From the NCBI GenBank assembly GCA_964036665.1, contig OZ038533.1:1255001-1319000 (forward strand): a stretch of DNA of 64,000 bases, in the 5' to 3' direction. The stretch comes from Gordius sp. MW1 (taxonomy: Eukaryota > Nematomorpha > Gordioida > Gordea > Gordiidae). The translations under genes and the position numbers were made by a program. How positions within the stretch are numbered: the first letter of the stretch is position 1; each line of letters begins with the position of its first letter. Shown here in pieces: positions 39,266 through 49,246 of this stretch. The notes under the pieces were generated by a model, which had not been told where the DNA came from, searched no databases, and was given only the letters and a program-made list of their open reading frames with translations.

Positions 39266-39690
39266 TATAGAAAGACAAAAAACACCATGATAATATTATT
39301 TATTAATTATTGATAAAGATATTATAGAACCGTAATATTATGAACGTTTAATCTTTATTACTTACATAAATTCCGAATATAACAATTAATACGAACGTTA
39401 AAAGACTATAAGGTAAAAAAGATGAGTGGCGAGATTACAATGGGAAAACAGATAAAAATGATGTGGGTAAAACAAATGGAAGAGTGTCTGTATGTTTGTT
39501 GTCTTCTATCTTTTATACCACAATGGTGTCAACAACACAACAACATCAATACCAATAGTGCTTCCCCATCGATGTATAATGCGCATCATTAAATGGCTTG
39601 GCGTGATTGACGTGTAAATAAGTGAATTGATATGACTGACGTGTAGCGCGCACCAGTAACTAAATAGATAGACGTACGGCGATTACCACA
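39266..39690 (-). repeat. 3' LTR of element B
   Basis: 425 bp. On the minus strand it starts TGTGGTAATCGCC and ends TTTCTATA. Confidence 0.88.
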
Positions 39691-39806
39691 CCATCCCCTT
39701 TAAGAAAGACCCCAAAGAGGACGGGAGCGGAGAGTGAAAAAAAAATGTAGCGGGCCGTCAGGTACGGGAACGGCCTCCCCGATAGACGTCATTGGGTCCG
39801 CACTTG

Positions 39807-40355
39807 CTACTCATTATTGCCGTCTGGCTGACCCCCTCGCTTTGATTCTCGAACCGCTAGATCGTATTCTAAAAGCGTTACCGTCGTCATCGGCGCCAGT
39901 ACCGCGTCCGTATTCACGACATCGGGTGGGTCAAGGTGCATCGCTACACTGACAGCAGCCTCACCCACGCCGGCGTTTACAGACCCTATCGACGAGACAC
40001 TAGGCGCCCCCGGCGGTGTTAGCGTTGTGCCTCCACACGCGGCCCTCCGATGCCGGCGTAGGCACAAACTACACCACCTTCGGGCAGCCCTGCGTCGCCC
40101 TCCGTGCGCCGCCGTCGGGGCAATCACCGTGCCCCCTCGGACCGGGCGAACCGGCGGAAGGACTCTGGGATCCCTCCGAACCCCAGCAGTCGAGGTACCG
40201 CTGCCCCCAGCGCGTCCTCCTCGACTGATTCTACCACCTCGTTCTCTATTCCCGGGCTGCGGGGCACCGCCCTGGGAATATCGCCGTTCGTGAAAATTGA
40301 CCACATGCGGGACACCGAGATACGTAAAGGTCCGTCGGGGCGTAAAGCGGATCAA
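39807..40355 (-). CDS. 3' ORF of element B: Arg/Gly-rich protein with CX2CX3HX4C motif
   Basis: 182 codons with no ATG; the frame opens one base off the end of pol, where pol stops with GSGSD then TGA. It is GC-rich in an otherwise AT-rich element. The first half is Arg/Gly/Pro-rich (RERGGRISRGGRAGG); around residue 100 it has RRRAARRWCSLCLRRHRRAAC, with Cys-His spacing CX2CX3HX4C identical to the 3' ORF of element A. The last part is acidic and Val-rich. Placement after pol and before the 3' LTR is the env position, but nothing looks like an envelope. Expression might depend on a frameshift from pol or on a separate transcript. Confidence 0.55.
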   Translation of the reverse strand: MIRFTPRRTFTYLGVPHVVNFHERRYSQGGAPQPGNRERGGRISRGGRAGGSGTSTAGVRRDPRVLPPVRPVRGGTVIAPTAAHGGRRRAARRWCSLCLRRHRRAACGGTTLTPPGAPSVSSIGSVNAGVGEAAVSVAMHLDPPDVVNTDAVLAPMTTVTLLEYDLAVRESKRGGQPDGNNE

Positions 40356-40670
40356 TCACTTCCACTTCCACCCTGAACCGGCACCATGATGCGATAATGT
40401 CCATCTAATGCACAATAATAAATATACATATTATCGCATATCAAAGATAACCCATTAACATCGCAACCGTAATTGCTCCTCGTGTCTAACCGTGCGGTTA
40501 TTAGAGCCCGTAAACTCAACCTCGTAGGCTTTTGAGCCCACGTGGGATTTCACCACAGCTTCCAATACACGCGAGCCCATACTAAATTACCAACTTCGTA
40601 CCGACTGGGAGCGGACTCGCTAGTTGTTAAACCGGAGTCCACCCACACATCGATCGGCACGTGAGGTAAT

Positions 40671-42586
40671 CTATTTAAAAAATATTTTACTAACAGGGGC
40701 GCGACACGGAAAGCGAGCGGACGCATTATATAATAATCTATACATCCATATGCCGTCCTTCTCTACCTTCTCATTTTTCAACCATTTCTTAACGATCGCA
40801 ACATGTCGCTCCGCCAACCCGTTAGAACTTGGGTGATATGGAGGTGTTAATAAATGCAGTATACCCCATTTACCGCAAAACACCTTAAACTCGGCGCTAG
40901 TAAAGGCAGTACCGTTATCGGATACTATATACCTCGGGATACCATAAGCGCCCATTAAATTCTTTAAAAAATCAATAACCACCCCGGTAGACAGCTTCGT
41001 GACGCGTTGAAATTCAACCCAACTCGAAGCCGCGTCCACCAGTAAAAGATATTGTTTCGAATCAAAGTCGAAAAAGTCTAGATGTACCCGGTCCCAAACG
41101 TTTCGAGCCCGCGGCCACCTAGCTTGTTTATCGTGCTTGGGCATGCAGGCATTTTTACTACACGCAGTACATTTACGCCCATACATGCCAATATCAGCGC
41201 CCATTTTAGGCCACCAAACATAATTACGCGCCATTGCTTTCATTTTAGACGCGCCGTTATGTCCAGCATGCAATAATTCCAACACTTGTGATCGCAACGC
41301 CCGTGGAATCACTTTGCGTTCGCCACGTAGTACAACCCCATTGTCAAGATAGAGTTCATTAACCACGCCACGATAACACCTAGCGACCTCCTCGATTGTC
41401 GCCTGACCATTCAAGTATTTAGTAACCCCATGCAACTCCTCGTCCTTGTCCACCTCCTCCTTAAGGTTAACTGACGGAAAAGCTTGAGTTACGACATTAA
41501 TCAAATAATTCTCACCCTCTAGTTCCTCCTTAGGTACCGCTTCATCGCTCTCACCTAAGCGCGATAATGTGTCTGGTACATAGTTCGTTGCACCCTTTTT
41601 GTACTCCAAGGTTACGTCAAAGTTACCTAAGAACAACAACCATTTTTGTAACCTAGGGCTTAGCAACAAACTACCATTACACTTCGCAAAAAGAGGAACT
41701 AGTGGTTTATGGTCGGTAAAGATTTTAAACTTACGACCAATAAGATATTCACGACATTTATTTAACGCAAACACTACAGCTAAAGCCTCTTTTTCTATTA
41801 CAGAATAATTAAGCTCTGCCGCCGTCAATTTACGTGAAAAAAATAGTATCGGCCGCTCTATTCCTTTAATAACATGAAAGAGCATGCCACCTATACCACT
41901 CTTCGATGCGTCAACCGCCAACCCTATGGGAAGGTTACGATTAAAACACACCAGAACTGGGTCGCTTCCCAACAAGTTTTTCAACTTCTCGAAAGCTACC
42001 GGTTCTCTATCGGACCAAACAAAACGCACGTTGTCTTTAGTTAACCTATGCAAGGGAGCTGCTACCTCCGAGCAATGCGGTATAAACTTGCGATAATAAT
42101 TCACAGACCCCATGAAAGACAAGACTTCCTTCTTGTTAGTTGTGGCTCGTATCTTTAAAATCGCAGCCACATTACTACCCAGAGGGCGTATTTTCCCACA
42201 TGCAATAACGTGCCCTAAGAATGTCACTTCTGTCACTCCGATCATGCATTTTTTCATAGTTAGACGTAATCCCCTCTCCTGGATGCGCTTAAGAACTGAC
42301 TCTAAACGCGAATCGTGTTCTTGCATTGTAGTGCCAACAATCAGCACATCATCCAGGTAAAAGAATACTCCAAACCCTGAAAAAAGGAGGCCATAGTTTT
42401 CTGGAACACCGCCGCAGAAATACTCAACCCAAACGGCAAGCGATTAAACGAAAACAACCCCAAAGGAGTATTTATCGTCATCAACCGCGCCGAACGAGCA
42501 CTTAATTTAATTTGTAAATATGCCGACCTTAGATCCAGCTTTGTAAAGAAACATGCATTATTTAGGTTCGCTAAAATTTCCTCCAC
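40671..42586 (-). pseudogene. Pol of element B: RT second half, RNase H, integrase
   Basis: The frame 40671-42347 (558 codons) continues from 42341-42586 after a one-base shift that falls right in the catalytic RT motif. RT segments are FTKLDLRSAYLQIKL and LPFGLSISAAVF. RNase H is seen as LAVDASKSGIGGML with IEKEALA and TDHKPL. Integrase has HAGHNGASKMKAMARNYVWW, CTACSKNACM, HLDFFDF, IVSDNGTAFTSAEF and HPSSNGLAERHVA. Order and motifs are those of Ty3/gypsy and similar to, but clearly distinct from, element A, so A and B are different lineages. Confidence 0.9.
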
Positions 42587-43540
42587 CCGCGGCTTGGGTA
42601 CTTAATTTCCACCAACCACGGATTAAGCGTAACCCTAAAATCAATACAAAGCCGCAAAGACCCGTCGACTTTCTTAACTGGAACCAGAGGAGTCGCCCAC
42701 TCACTATAATCAACCGGCGTAATTATCCCCTGTCCAGTCCCGCAGAACCGCATCTACCTCGTCCCGCCATATGAACGGGATGCGCCTACTTGGACAAAAT
42801 TTGGGACAGGCCCCACGTTTGAGTCTCACCTCATATTCATAACCTTTCAAACACCCTAGACCTTCAGCAAAAACTGAATTGTAGCTCCTAACTATATTAT
42901 GCAAATTCAATTGCCACTTGCCCAGGTCGCCAAATCCACTCAACACGTCCGTAGACGGCACACCCGTAGGCGTCACACCCGTAAGTGTACCGACGATTAA
43001 CGTCGAAAGAGGTTTCACGACTAAAGTCGTAACGGCACCACTCGGGAACTCAATATTACATATCATCGCAACCCCACCCGGGCAAGATTTCACACTAGGA
43101 GCTACCCAACAACTAGGGGTTGTTTCTATCAATGAGTCACAGAGACCAAACCATCTAACATGCGGGCCTATCACCTGCAGCCAATCCCAACCCATTAAAG
43201 GATCGATTTTAGTGGCTATTAAATATAATATCAATGTCCATTGTGCGCCGCCAGCCGCCACCTCTACGCTGGCTTTGCCCACTAACTCCACCGCCGCGCC
43301 ATCTAATTGGCGGGCATTAAAAAAAGGTCGGGAAGCTTTTTTACCAGGCTAAAGATTATTAAATTGAAAAATGGACATTAAACTTACACAAGCTCCAGAG
43401 TCTAAAATAAACTTAATTAACGTACCGTCTACCCACACCTTCGCCGTGGGCAGTCGAGTACCAAACAATAATTGGGGAATGGAGCTTGTCAAATTAAAAT
43501 TTATGTTAGAGTAATATGAGCTAGGGACGTTAACATATAG
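42571..43540 (-). pseudogene. Protease and RT N-terminal part of element B
   Basis: In frame after the TGA at 43543-43541 come LYVNVPSSYYSNINFN and then an intact aspartic protease active site, ILDSGACVSLMS, followed by FNNL and an in-frame TAG (about 43353). The same frame resumes with ARQLDGAAVELVGKASVEV and KIDPLMGWDWLQVIG (43291-42710). One base out of frame, 42753-42571 carries the RT start (DYSEWATPLVPVKKVDGSLR). The TAG and the shifts look like decay, in contrast to the TGA upstream. Confidence 0.75.
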
Positions 43541-44188
43541 TCAACGCCCTACAGCCCCTGAGCTAGCCTGCGTCGATGGCAAGCCACTTCCACATGCCAA
43601 ACAATCATTTTTACTCACATTCTCCCTCAACACCGCCTCCGCGGCATGCACACAATTCACCACAGGAGCATTAAAATTATTACCCCCATTAAACCTAACC
43701 GTAGCATTACCAGAATCATTACTATCCCTATTGTAATTAAATCTATTCCATTGAACTGGCGCATTGTCAAAAGTACCGTCATTAAATTTATTCCTCCTAA
43801 CTGGAACATTGCTAAAATCATTACTATCCCTGTTACCGTAATTAAATCTATCCCCTTTGTTTTTAAAGTTCCTACCGCCTCCTCTTCTATCACAATATCT
43901 TAACACGTGCGGACCACCGCAATTAAAACATCTAATATTCTTGCTCACCACGTTAACTTTAGCCCCCCTTTGCATTATTTTATACCACACGAACATTAAA
44001 CTAATTACCACTAACAAAACACCCCAGTTAGTTCTACATAAGTCTATGTAGAAATTGATATCACAACTGTCTGGGCTCATCAAAAAAAACATTATAATAA
44101 CTAAAACCAAAAAACTAATAGTACAAGAATTCTTCGAAAAAGTACATTCTAAGAGAAAATTAATTAATTCAAATTTGCTAAAAAACAC
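43541..44188 (-). CDS. Transmembrane-CCHC (Gag-position) protein of element B
   Basis: Open for 215 codons; GTG at 44188, with more likely ATG starts at about 44092 or 44080. Hydrophobic stretches are FLVLVIIMFFL and WGVLLVVISLMFVWYKI, followed by a basic segment and CFNCGGPHVLRYC, a zinc knuckle with CX2CX3HX4C spacing (one residue short of canonical). A long Arg/Asn/Phe/Gly-rich low-complexity tail with repeated NRDSNDF/NDGTFDN units follows, then CLACGSGLPSTQASS and the stop TGA 43543-43541, followed by CTA. No capsid fold is visible. The product would be a membrane-anchored nucleic-acid-binding protein. Confidence 0.7.
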   Translation of the reverse strand: MFFSKFELINFLLECTFSKNSCTISFLVLVIIMFFLMSPDSCDINFYIDLCRTNWGVLLVVISLMFVWYKIMQRGAKVNVVSKNIRCFNCGGPHVLRYCDRRGGGRNFKNKGDRFNYGNRDSNDFSNVPVRRNKFNDGTFDNAPVQWNRFNYNRDSNDSGNATVRFNGGNNFNAPVVNCVHAAEAVLRENVSKNDCLACGSGLPSTQASSGAVGR

Positions 44189-44401
44189 TATAAATCTATG
44201 ATATCATATAAATTACGTGTAAAAAAAAATGCAAAGTAAATTTATAAACCCAAAATGTTTAAATCAAAGCCGTACCCCACAATAAATCTTTCCCATATAT
44301 ACTTGAAATTAAATGTAACTAATTACAACACTAAAATTAATTGCACACCAAAGTTAAAATTTAACTGCAACAGTGGATTAGTATTAACGAAACCTAAACG
44401 T

Positions 44402-44515
44402 TTATTCTAGCAAACATAATAAAAGCATTTTAATAATATAAATTCTAAAATATTTAATCGTTAAAATAAAATATACAATTAAGATTATAAATATAAAAAA
44501 CAATAAGTTACTCAT
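44402..44515 (-). CDS. 37-aa hydrophobic peptide in leader of element B
   Basis: ATG 44515 to TAA 44402. The sequence begins MSNLLFFIFIILIVYFIL, then TIKYFRIYIIKMLLLCLLE, so it is one membrane helix plus a short basic/hydrophobic tail. It is the first ATG frame after the 5' LTR and precedes the transmembrane-CCHC frame by about 210 nt. Element A has a similar hydrophobic peptide start at the equivalent place (23123). Function unknown. Confidence 0.5.
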   Translation of the reverse strand: MSNLLFFIFIILIVYFILTIKYFRIYIIKMLLLCLLE

Positions 44516-44556
44516 TATTACTAAAAATTTATGACAAGCTTTACCGCTATCACCAC

Positions 44557-44981
44557 TATAGAAAGACAAAAAACACCATGATAATATTATTTATTAATTA
44601 TTGATAAAGATATTATAGAACCGTAATATTATGAACGTTTAATCTTTATTACTTACATAAATTTCGAATATAAGAATTAATACGAACGTTAAAAGACTAT
44701 AAGGTAAAAAAGATGAGTGGCGAGATTACAATGGGAAAACAGATAAAAATGATGTGGGTAAAACAAATGGAAGAGTGTCTGTATGTTTGTTGTCTTCTAT
44801 CTTTTATACCACAATGGTGTCAACAACACAACAACATCAATACCAATAGTGCTTCCCCATCGATGTATAATGCGCATCATTAAATGGCTTGGCGTGATTG
44901 ACGTGTAAATAAGTGAATTGATATGACTGACGTGTAGCGCGCACCAGTAACTGAATAGATAGACGTACGGCGATTACCACA
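44557..44981 (-). repeat. 5' LTR of element B
   Basis: 425-bp partner of 39266-39690, differing at only a few positions. Confidence 0.88.
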
Positions 44982-45655
44982 ATTCCATATATATATTTTT
45001 AAAAAGTCGAGACGAGACAAGAATTTTCGTCGAGACGAGACAGAGATTTTTCCAGACTGAGACGAGATTTTTATAATAGCTCCCGAGACGATATCTCGTT
45101 TTCGAGATCGATACGAGATCGAAACACTAGAATCTATAGTCATAATTTAAATTATGGGTTGCTTACTTCAAAGTTTCTTCCATCTTAACCGGGTGAGTGC
45201 CATGTCTTGGCTTATCTCTGTTTTCATAACTTTATCGACTTGTCCTTTACACGTGACACGGGGTAGTCCTCTTCCTCTTTTCCTGGTATCTCCATGTTTA
45301 GAACTTTTCGATTTACGGCATTCGTGTACCTTCTTAGTATATGCCCATACCACCTTAGCTGATTTTCGTTAATCATGTCCGCCATAGGTTGAATACTCAT
45401 TTTTGTAATGAGAAAGTCATTCGTCATATGGTCGAGCTTAGTGTACCCCGAGCTCCATCGTATCATTCTAATCTTTGTGGCTTGTAATAGCTTTTCTTCC
45501 GTGGTGTTTAATGCCCATGTTTCACTACCTTAGATTAACACCGGTCTTACGATTGATTTGTAAGCTTTGCTCTTCTATTTGCATTTTCTTGCTGCATTTT
45601 ACACCGAATATACTTCGCCATTTAAGCCATCCTTGTAGCATCCAGCCGAGGTATG

Positions 45656-47367
45656 TATCGTATCCGGAGATACGAAGATGAAGATATCTTCCCACCCCCC
45701 CCCCCCCATCTCATCCTCTTCAAAAGTTAAGAGTTCAACACGCGGTACAACTCTTTTGATCTTACACGTTTTACACTCATAGCGTAGAGTAGACCATTAT
45801 TCTTTTACATTTAATTTCTAGTACGCGTATGTTATTCCCCCCCCTGATTATACGTGTTTGTTATTTGTATCAATACGCATCAGTGATTTTTAATATACGC
45901 GTGTGATTCATATAGATAATTTTGATATCGTACATTATTATAATTTTTCTTGTAATAAAATAGATTGGCGAAATGTAGAGCGGTAAAGTTATCTTTATTT
46001 AGTGGCTTTAAGCCCGGCCATCCCCCAATAGTTTATCTTTTACGGCCCAATCAATTCCCTCAATTAATTCCTAAGAATTCTTCCCTCAAATATTCGATAT
46101 TTAATGTAACATAAGGCGAACGCGCGTTAAAAAAATTAATTAAATTTACATTAGAGAAACTAGTACCAGCCTTCGCTAAGATATTATTGCTGTTGCTAGG
46201 TGAGTCACAGAGCTGGAAGAAAAATCCGTTAGCCATGACGTTGCCTTTTTATCACTGATTTTTACATATATCAGTCGTGTGAGCAAAGGCCAGAGTCGGT
46301 ATTCGATGCCAGATGTTTGAGACTTATAATGTTAATAACGCCGCCTTGATAGTTGCACTCAACAACATGGAACTCTTAGAATTCTATCGAAAATACATTA
46401 ATTCTTCGACTTTTCAATAAAAGGGAAAGGTATCGTATCCGGAGATACGAAGATGAAGATATCTTCCCACCCCCCCCCCCCCCATCTCATCCTCTTCAAA
46501 AGTTAAGAGTTCAACACGCGGTACAACTCTTTTGATCTTACACGTTTTACACTCATAGCGTAGAGTAGACCATTATTCTTTTACATTTAATTTCTAGTAC
46601 GCGTATGTTATTCCCCCCCCCTGATTATACGTGTTTGTTATTTGTATCAATACGCATCAGTGATTTTTAATATACGCGTGTGATTCATATAGATAATTTT
46701 GATATCGTACATTATTATAATTTTCTTGTAATAAAATAGATTGGCGAAATGTAGAGCGGTAAAGTTATCTTTATTTAGTGGCTTTAAGCCCGGCCATCCC
46801 CCAATAGTTTATCTTTTACGGCCCAATCAATTCCCTCAATTAATTCCTAAGAATTCTTCCCTCAAATATTCGATATTTAATGTAACATAAGGCGAACGCG
46901 CGTTAAAAAAATTAATTAAATTTACATTAGAGAAACTAGTACCAGCCTTCCCCCTACACCCCTTACAATTTTGATTTTAATGAAAATTCGCCCGCGCGTG
47001 CGCAGAGGGAATGGCCAGGCAATAGGAAGTGTTGTTTAAGCAATACTACAAATAAAGAGGAGAATAAGGCTGACATATGTTCAGGTTGTAGGACCAGTCT
47101 GCCTCAGGTCAGTCATAGTTCAATGGGTCATTGTGGTGGCCAACATTGTTCTGATTGACGGTTAGCGAAGGCTGGTACTAGTTTCTCTAATGTAAATTTA
47201 ATTAATTTTTTTAACGCGCGTTCGCCTTATGTTACATTAAATATCGAATATTTGAGGGAAGAATTCTTAGGAATTAATTGAGGGAATTGATTGGGCCGTA
47301 AAAGATAAACTATTGGGGGATGGCCGGGCTTAAAGCCACTAAATAAAGATAACTTTACCGCTCTACA
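45656..47367. mobile_element. Repeat-rich insertion in RTE copy, gypsy-derived
   Basis: Flanked by GTATG (45651-45655 and 47368-47372), a 5-bp target duplication. It contains two nearly identical direct repeats (45656-46174 and 46431-46950). The distal 200 bp of these repeats is present again inverted at 47162-47367, so the right end can fold back on either repeat. The right arm encodes a Ty3/gypsy gag-protease junction on the plus strand (see next entry). The unit looks like a rearranged non-autonomous LTR element. Confidence 0.7.
47040..47300 (+). pseudogene. Ty3/gypsy gag-like/protease junction fragment with in-frame TGA-CGG
   Basis: The frame reads NKEENKADICSGCRTSLPQV, then SHSSMGHCGGQHCSD, TGA (47156-47158) followed by CGG, then LAKAGTSFSNVNLINFFNAR and YVTLNIEYLREEFLG. 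The first part parallels the end of the transmembrane-CCHC frame of element B (CLACGSGLPSTQASS), and the second parallels element A after its stop (IVYINFFN, VVNLNIEG). It is a truncated relative. Confidence 0.6.
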
Positions 47368-47937
47368 GTATGTAAACCTGTATAATTTTGGGATTATAGA
47401 TGGTCATCCAGCGATGGGCTACCTGTAACGTACATTCCCATGCATACTGTTTTTCGATCGTTGACCTTTAAACCATATCCAGCTAAGCGCTTTCACCACC
47501 TTTCGGCTTCTTCTAATACTTTCTCCCTTGTTTCTACGCATAGTACTATATCATCGGCATATTGCATACAACATGGCGATGACTTTTGAATGTCTCTCGT
47601 TATCGTGTCTATAATGGTGTCCTATCCACTCGCCGTAAACCGTCTTGTCGAATTCATTCACCCTAGGACATTAACGAGCCCATTATCATAAAGAAGTCTA
47701 TAAAAATTAAGTACCTTTTATAATAATTATCAATTTTATTATAAAAAATACCTAAATTATAACTTTAATCCAAATTTAGTGCTTTTTTGTGGGGGGACAT
47801 TCAATTGGGCAAGATGGTTTTCGGCAAGTTGACGGGCCACCGTCTATAATTATATTTAATAGAAAGGGACTTAAAGCAGATCCTTGATGTAATCCAATTT
47901 TAACCCGAAAACGATTAGAGTCTCCAACTGTCATCTT

Positions 47938-48830
47938 AACACAAGAGTGAGATTACGTTTGTTTAATGTTTTCAATTGATTTATATAGTTTGCATGTTTC
48001 GATGTTTCTCGCGGAGTTATGTAAAGTTTGTAACTCGGACATTCTAATTTTGGTGATATTGCGTCGCTTATCTACAGAAAAAGAGTTGTATAAATTGTAT
48101 TGCAATTCCACCTTCCCTAATAAATAAATCATTGTGTCCTTCCTCAACACTTGTTGAATTATAAATTTGCGTATTCTTTAATAATGATCTAATCTGTATA
48201 TTGATAACAATTTAAATTACGTATTTTATAAAAATAATAAATGATTAATATATCATAAAAAATAAATTTAAGAATAGATTTATTATAAAGGCGAAGCACA
48301 AAATCACACAGTGACTATTGTAGAATAAAGATTTCCCAATCTCTACTCTTACCATTTGTTTCAAATTTCATTAAAAATATATAAAAGGTGCAATGTAGAA
48401 TTTAATTTTAAGGGAAAATAGATAATGGACTTACCTCTGCTGTTGGACTGCTCCAATGGCAGTGGCAAATCTCAGTAAATATTTGGGTGTTGTGGCTTAA
48501 TGGAAAATAATTTTGTCTTGTGAAAAGTATCCTATGCCTCTTGTGTCATAACGATAGGTCCTTTTATGTTGTTGAGGACGTCAGTGAGTGTTTGGAGAAG
48601 ACGCGCATAGACGGGTATCTTAAAAAAACTGTTTTCACAAAGCAACATGCTTGCGTCATTGACGTAGTGGCGCCGTTTTTGATTGCATTTTTTTGGTAAT
48701 GGTAATAAGTCGCGCGGACATGTGATTGCCTAAAAATTTATAGATGAAGGCCCTCATCATATCTTAACTTATTATAAGTTCTAACTCTTATAATTGTCAG
48801 ACTACCTGACATATGTGCTCTAGATGTTCA
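47938..48830. other. No gene recognised
   Basis: A 65-codon minus-strand frame at 47953-48150 has no recognisable motif. The rest is AT-rich DNA without repeats I can name. Confidence 0.35.
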
Positions 48831-48852
48831 ATGGCTGGCAAACAAGAACGTT

Positions 48853-49246
48853 TTGGTAATTAAAGTTAAGGGGTTTGACGCTGTATTACGTAACATAAAA
48901 AGCATGTGTACAACTCATAAAGGTACAACAATGTGGTCGGGCTTCCCTAGCCCTCTGAACCAACAGTATGATAAGCTGTTACGAGATTTTTTAGTTCTAA
49001 ATTGTAATACCAAATCGAGTAATAAAGATGAGTTAAGGAATAGCGATTCTATGTTGTTTAACTGTGGATTCGGTCCTACTTGGCTGCCAATTATTTTATA
49101 TTTTTAAACCTCATGGAGTGGAGAAGGCCAAGAAATTTATAAGTCTTTTTAAACCCAGTTTTGGTATGTTAGCAACCTCTTGTTTTGCTGATTACGATTT
49201 AGTCCAGCGCATAGGCGTAGCATGCACTCTGGCCTTTTCAATATGA
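48853..49246 (+). pseudogene. Unidentified coding-like stretch with one frameshift
   Basis: The frame 48853-49107 (open a little further upstream, from about 48810) carries a soluble-looking sequence with normal composition (NKNVLVIKVKGFDAVLRN, SPLNQQYDKLLRDFLVLN) ending GFGPTWLPIILYF. One base out of frame the text continues at about 49105 with PHGVEKAKKFISLFKPSFG and ADYDLVQRIGVACTLAFSI to TGA 49246. Composition suggests real coding sequence, interrupted by a frameshift or a missed short intron. I do not recognise the family; it could be a host gene exon or a transposon protein. Confidence 0.35.

Larger units (their letters stand above)
39266..44981 (-). mobile_element. Ty3/gypsy LTR retrotransposon B
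   Basis: Two 425-bp LTRs (39266-39690 and 44557-44981) flanked by an exact 5-bp target duplication ATTCC (39261-39265 and 44982-44986). It reads leftward, with 5' LTR on the right, then primer site TGGTGATAGCGG one base inside, hydrophobic mini-ORF, transmembrane-CCHC frame, protease, reverse transcriptase, RNase H, integrase, GC-rich 3' ORF, polypurine tract AAAGGGGATGG and 3' LTR. The LTRs are nearly identical, so insertion is recent, although pol is interrupted by a few frameshifts and one extra stop. Confidence 0.9.
36963..45129. mobile_element. hAT-like element with GAGACGAGAC subterminal repeats, host of element B
   Basis: Ends are TAGTGATGCGG (36963) and CGAAACACTA (45129), flanked by an exact 8-bp target duplication GAATCTAT (36955-36962 and 45130-45137), as expected for hAT. 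Inside both ends are clusters of GAGACGAGAC and CTCGTCTCG. A partial second copy in the opposite orientation begins at 60987. The interior (37940-39260) holds no recognisable transposase. Element B is inserted near the right end, at ATTCC 39261-39265 / 44982-44986. Confidence 0.75.
45154..47937 (-). pseudogene. RTE-like non-LTR retrotransposon, split by an insertion
   Basis: Minus-strand reading gives, from the right: TVGDSNRFRVKIGLHQGSAL (about 47930), QYADDIVLCVETREKVLEEA (about 47570), RLAGYGLKVNDRKTVCMGMY, a gap at 47367-45656 filled by other DNA, then YLGWMLQGWLKWRSIFGVKC, GYTKLDH and RWYGHILRRYTNAV to the end near 45154. This is the catalytic core and C-terminal region of an RTE-type reverse transcriptase. 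Several stops make it inactive. Confidence 0.8.

Noticed and set aside
40016-40376. Several GC-rich plus-strand frames
   Set aside because: They are antisense shadows of the Arg-rich 3' ORF of element B; high GC lowers stop frequency in all frames.
43353-43355. Second in-frame stop (TAG) of element B as another recoding site
   Set aside because: It lies just after the protease active site, has no counterpart in elements A or C, and sits beside frameshifts in the same pol, so it is best read as decay.
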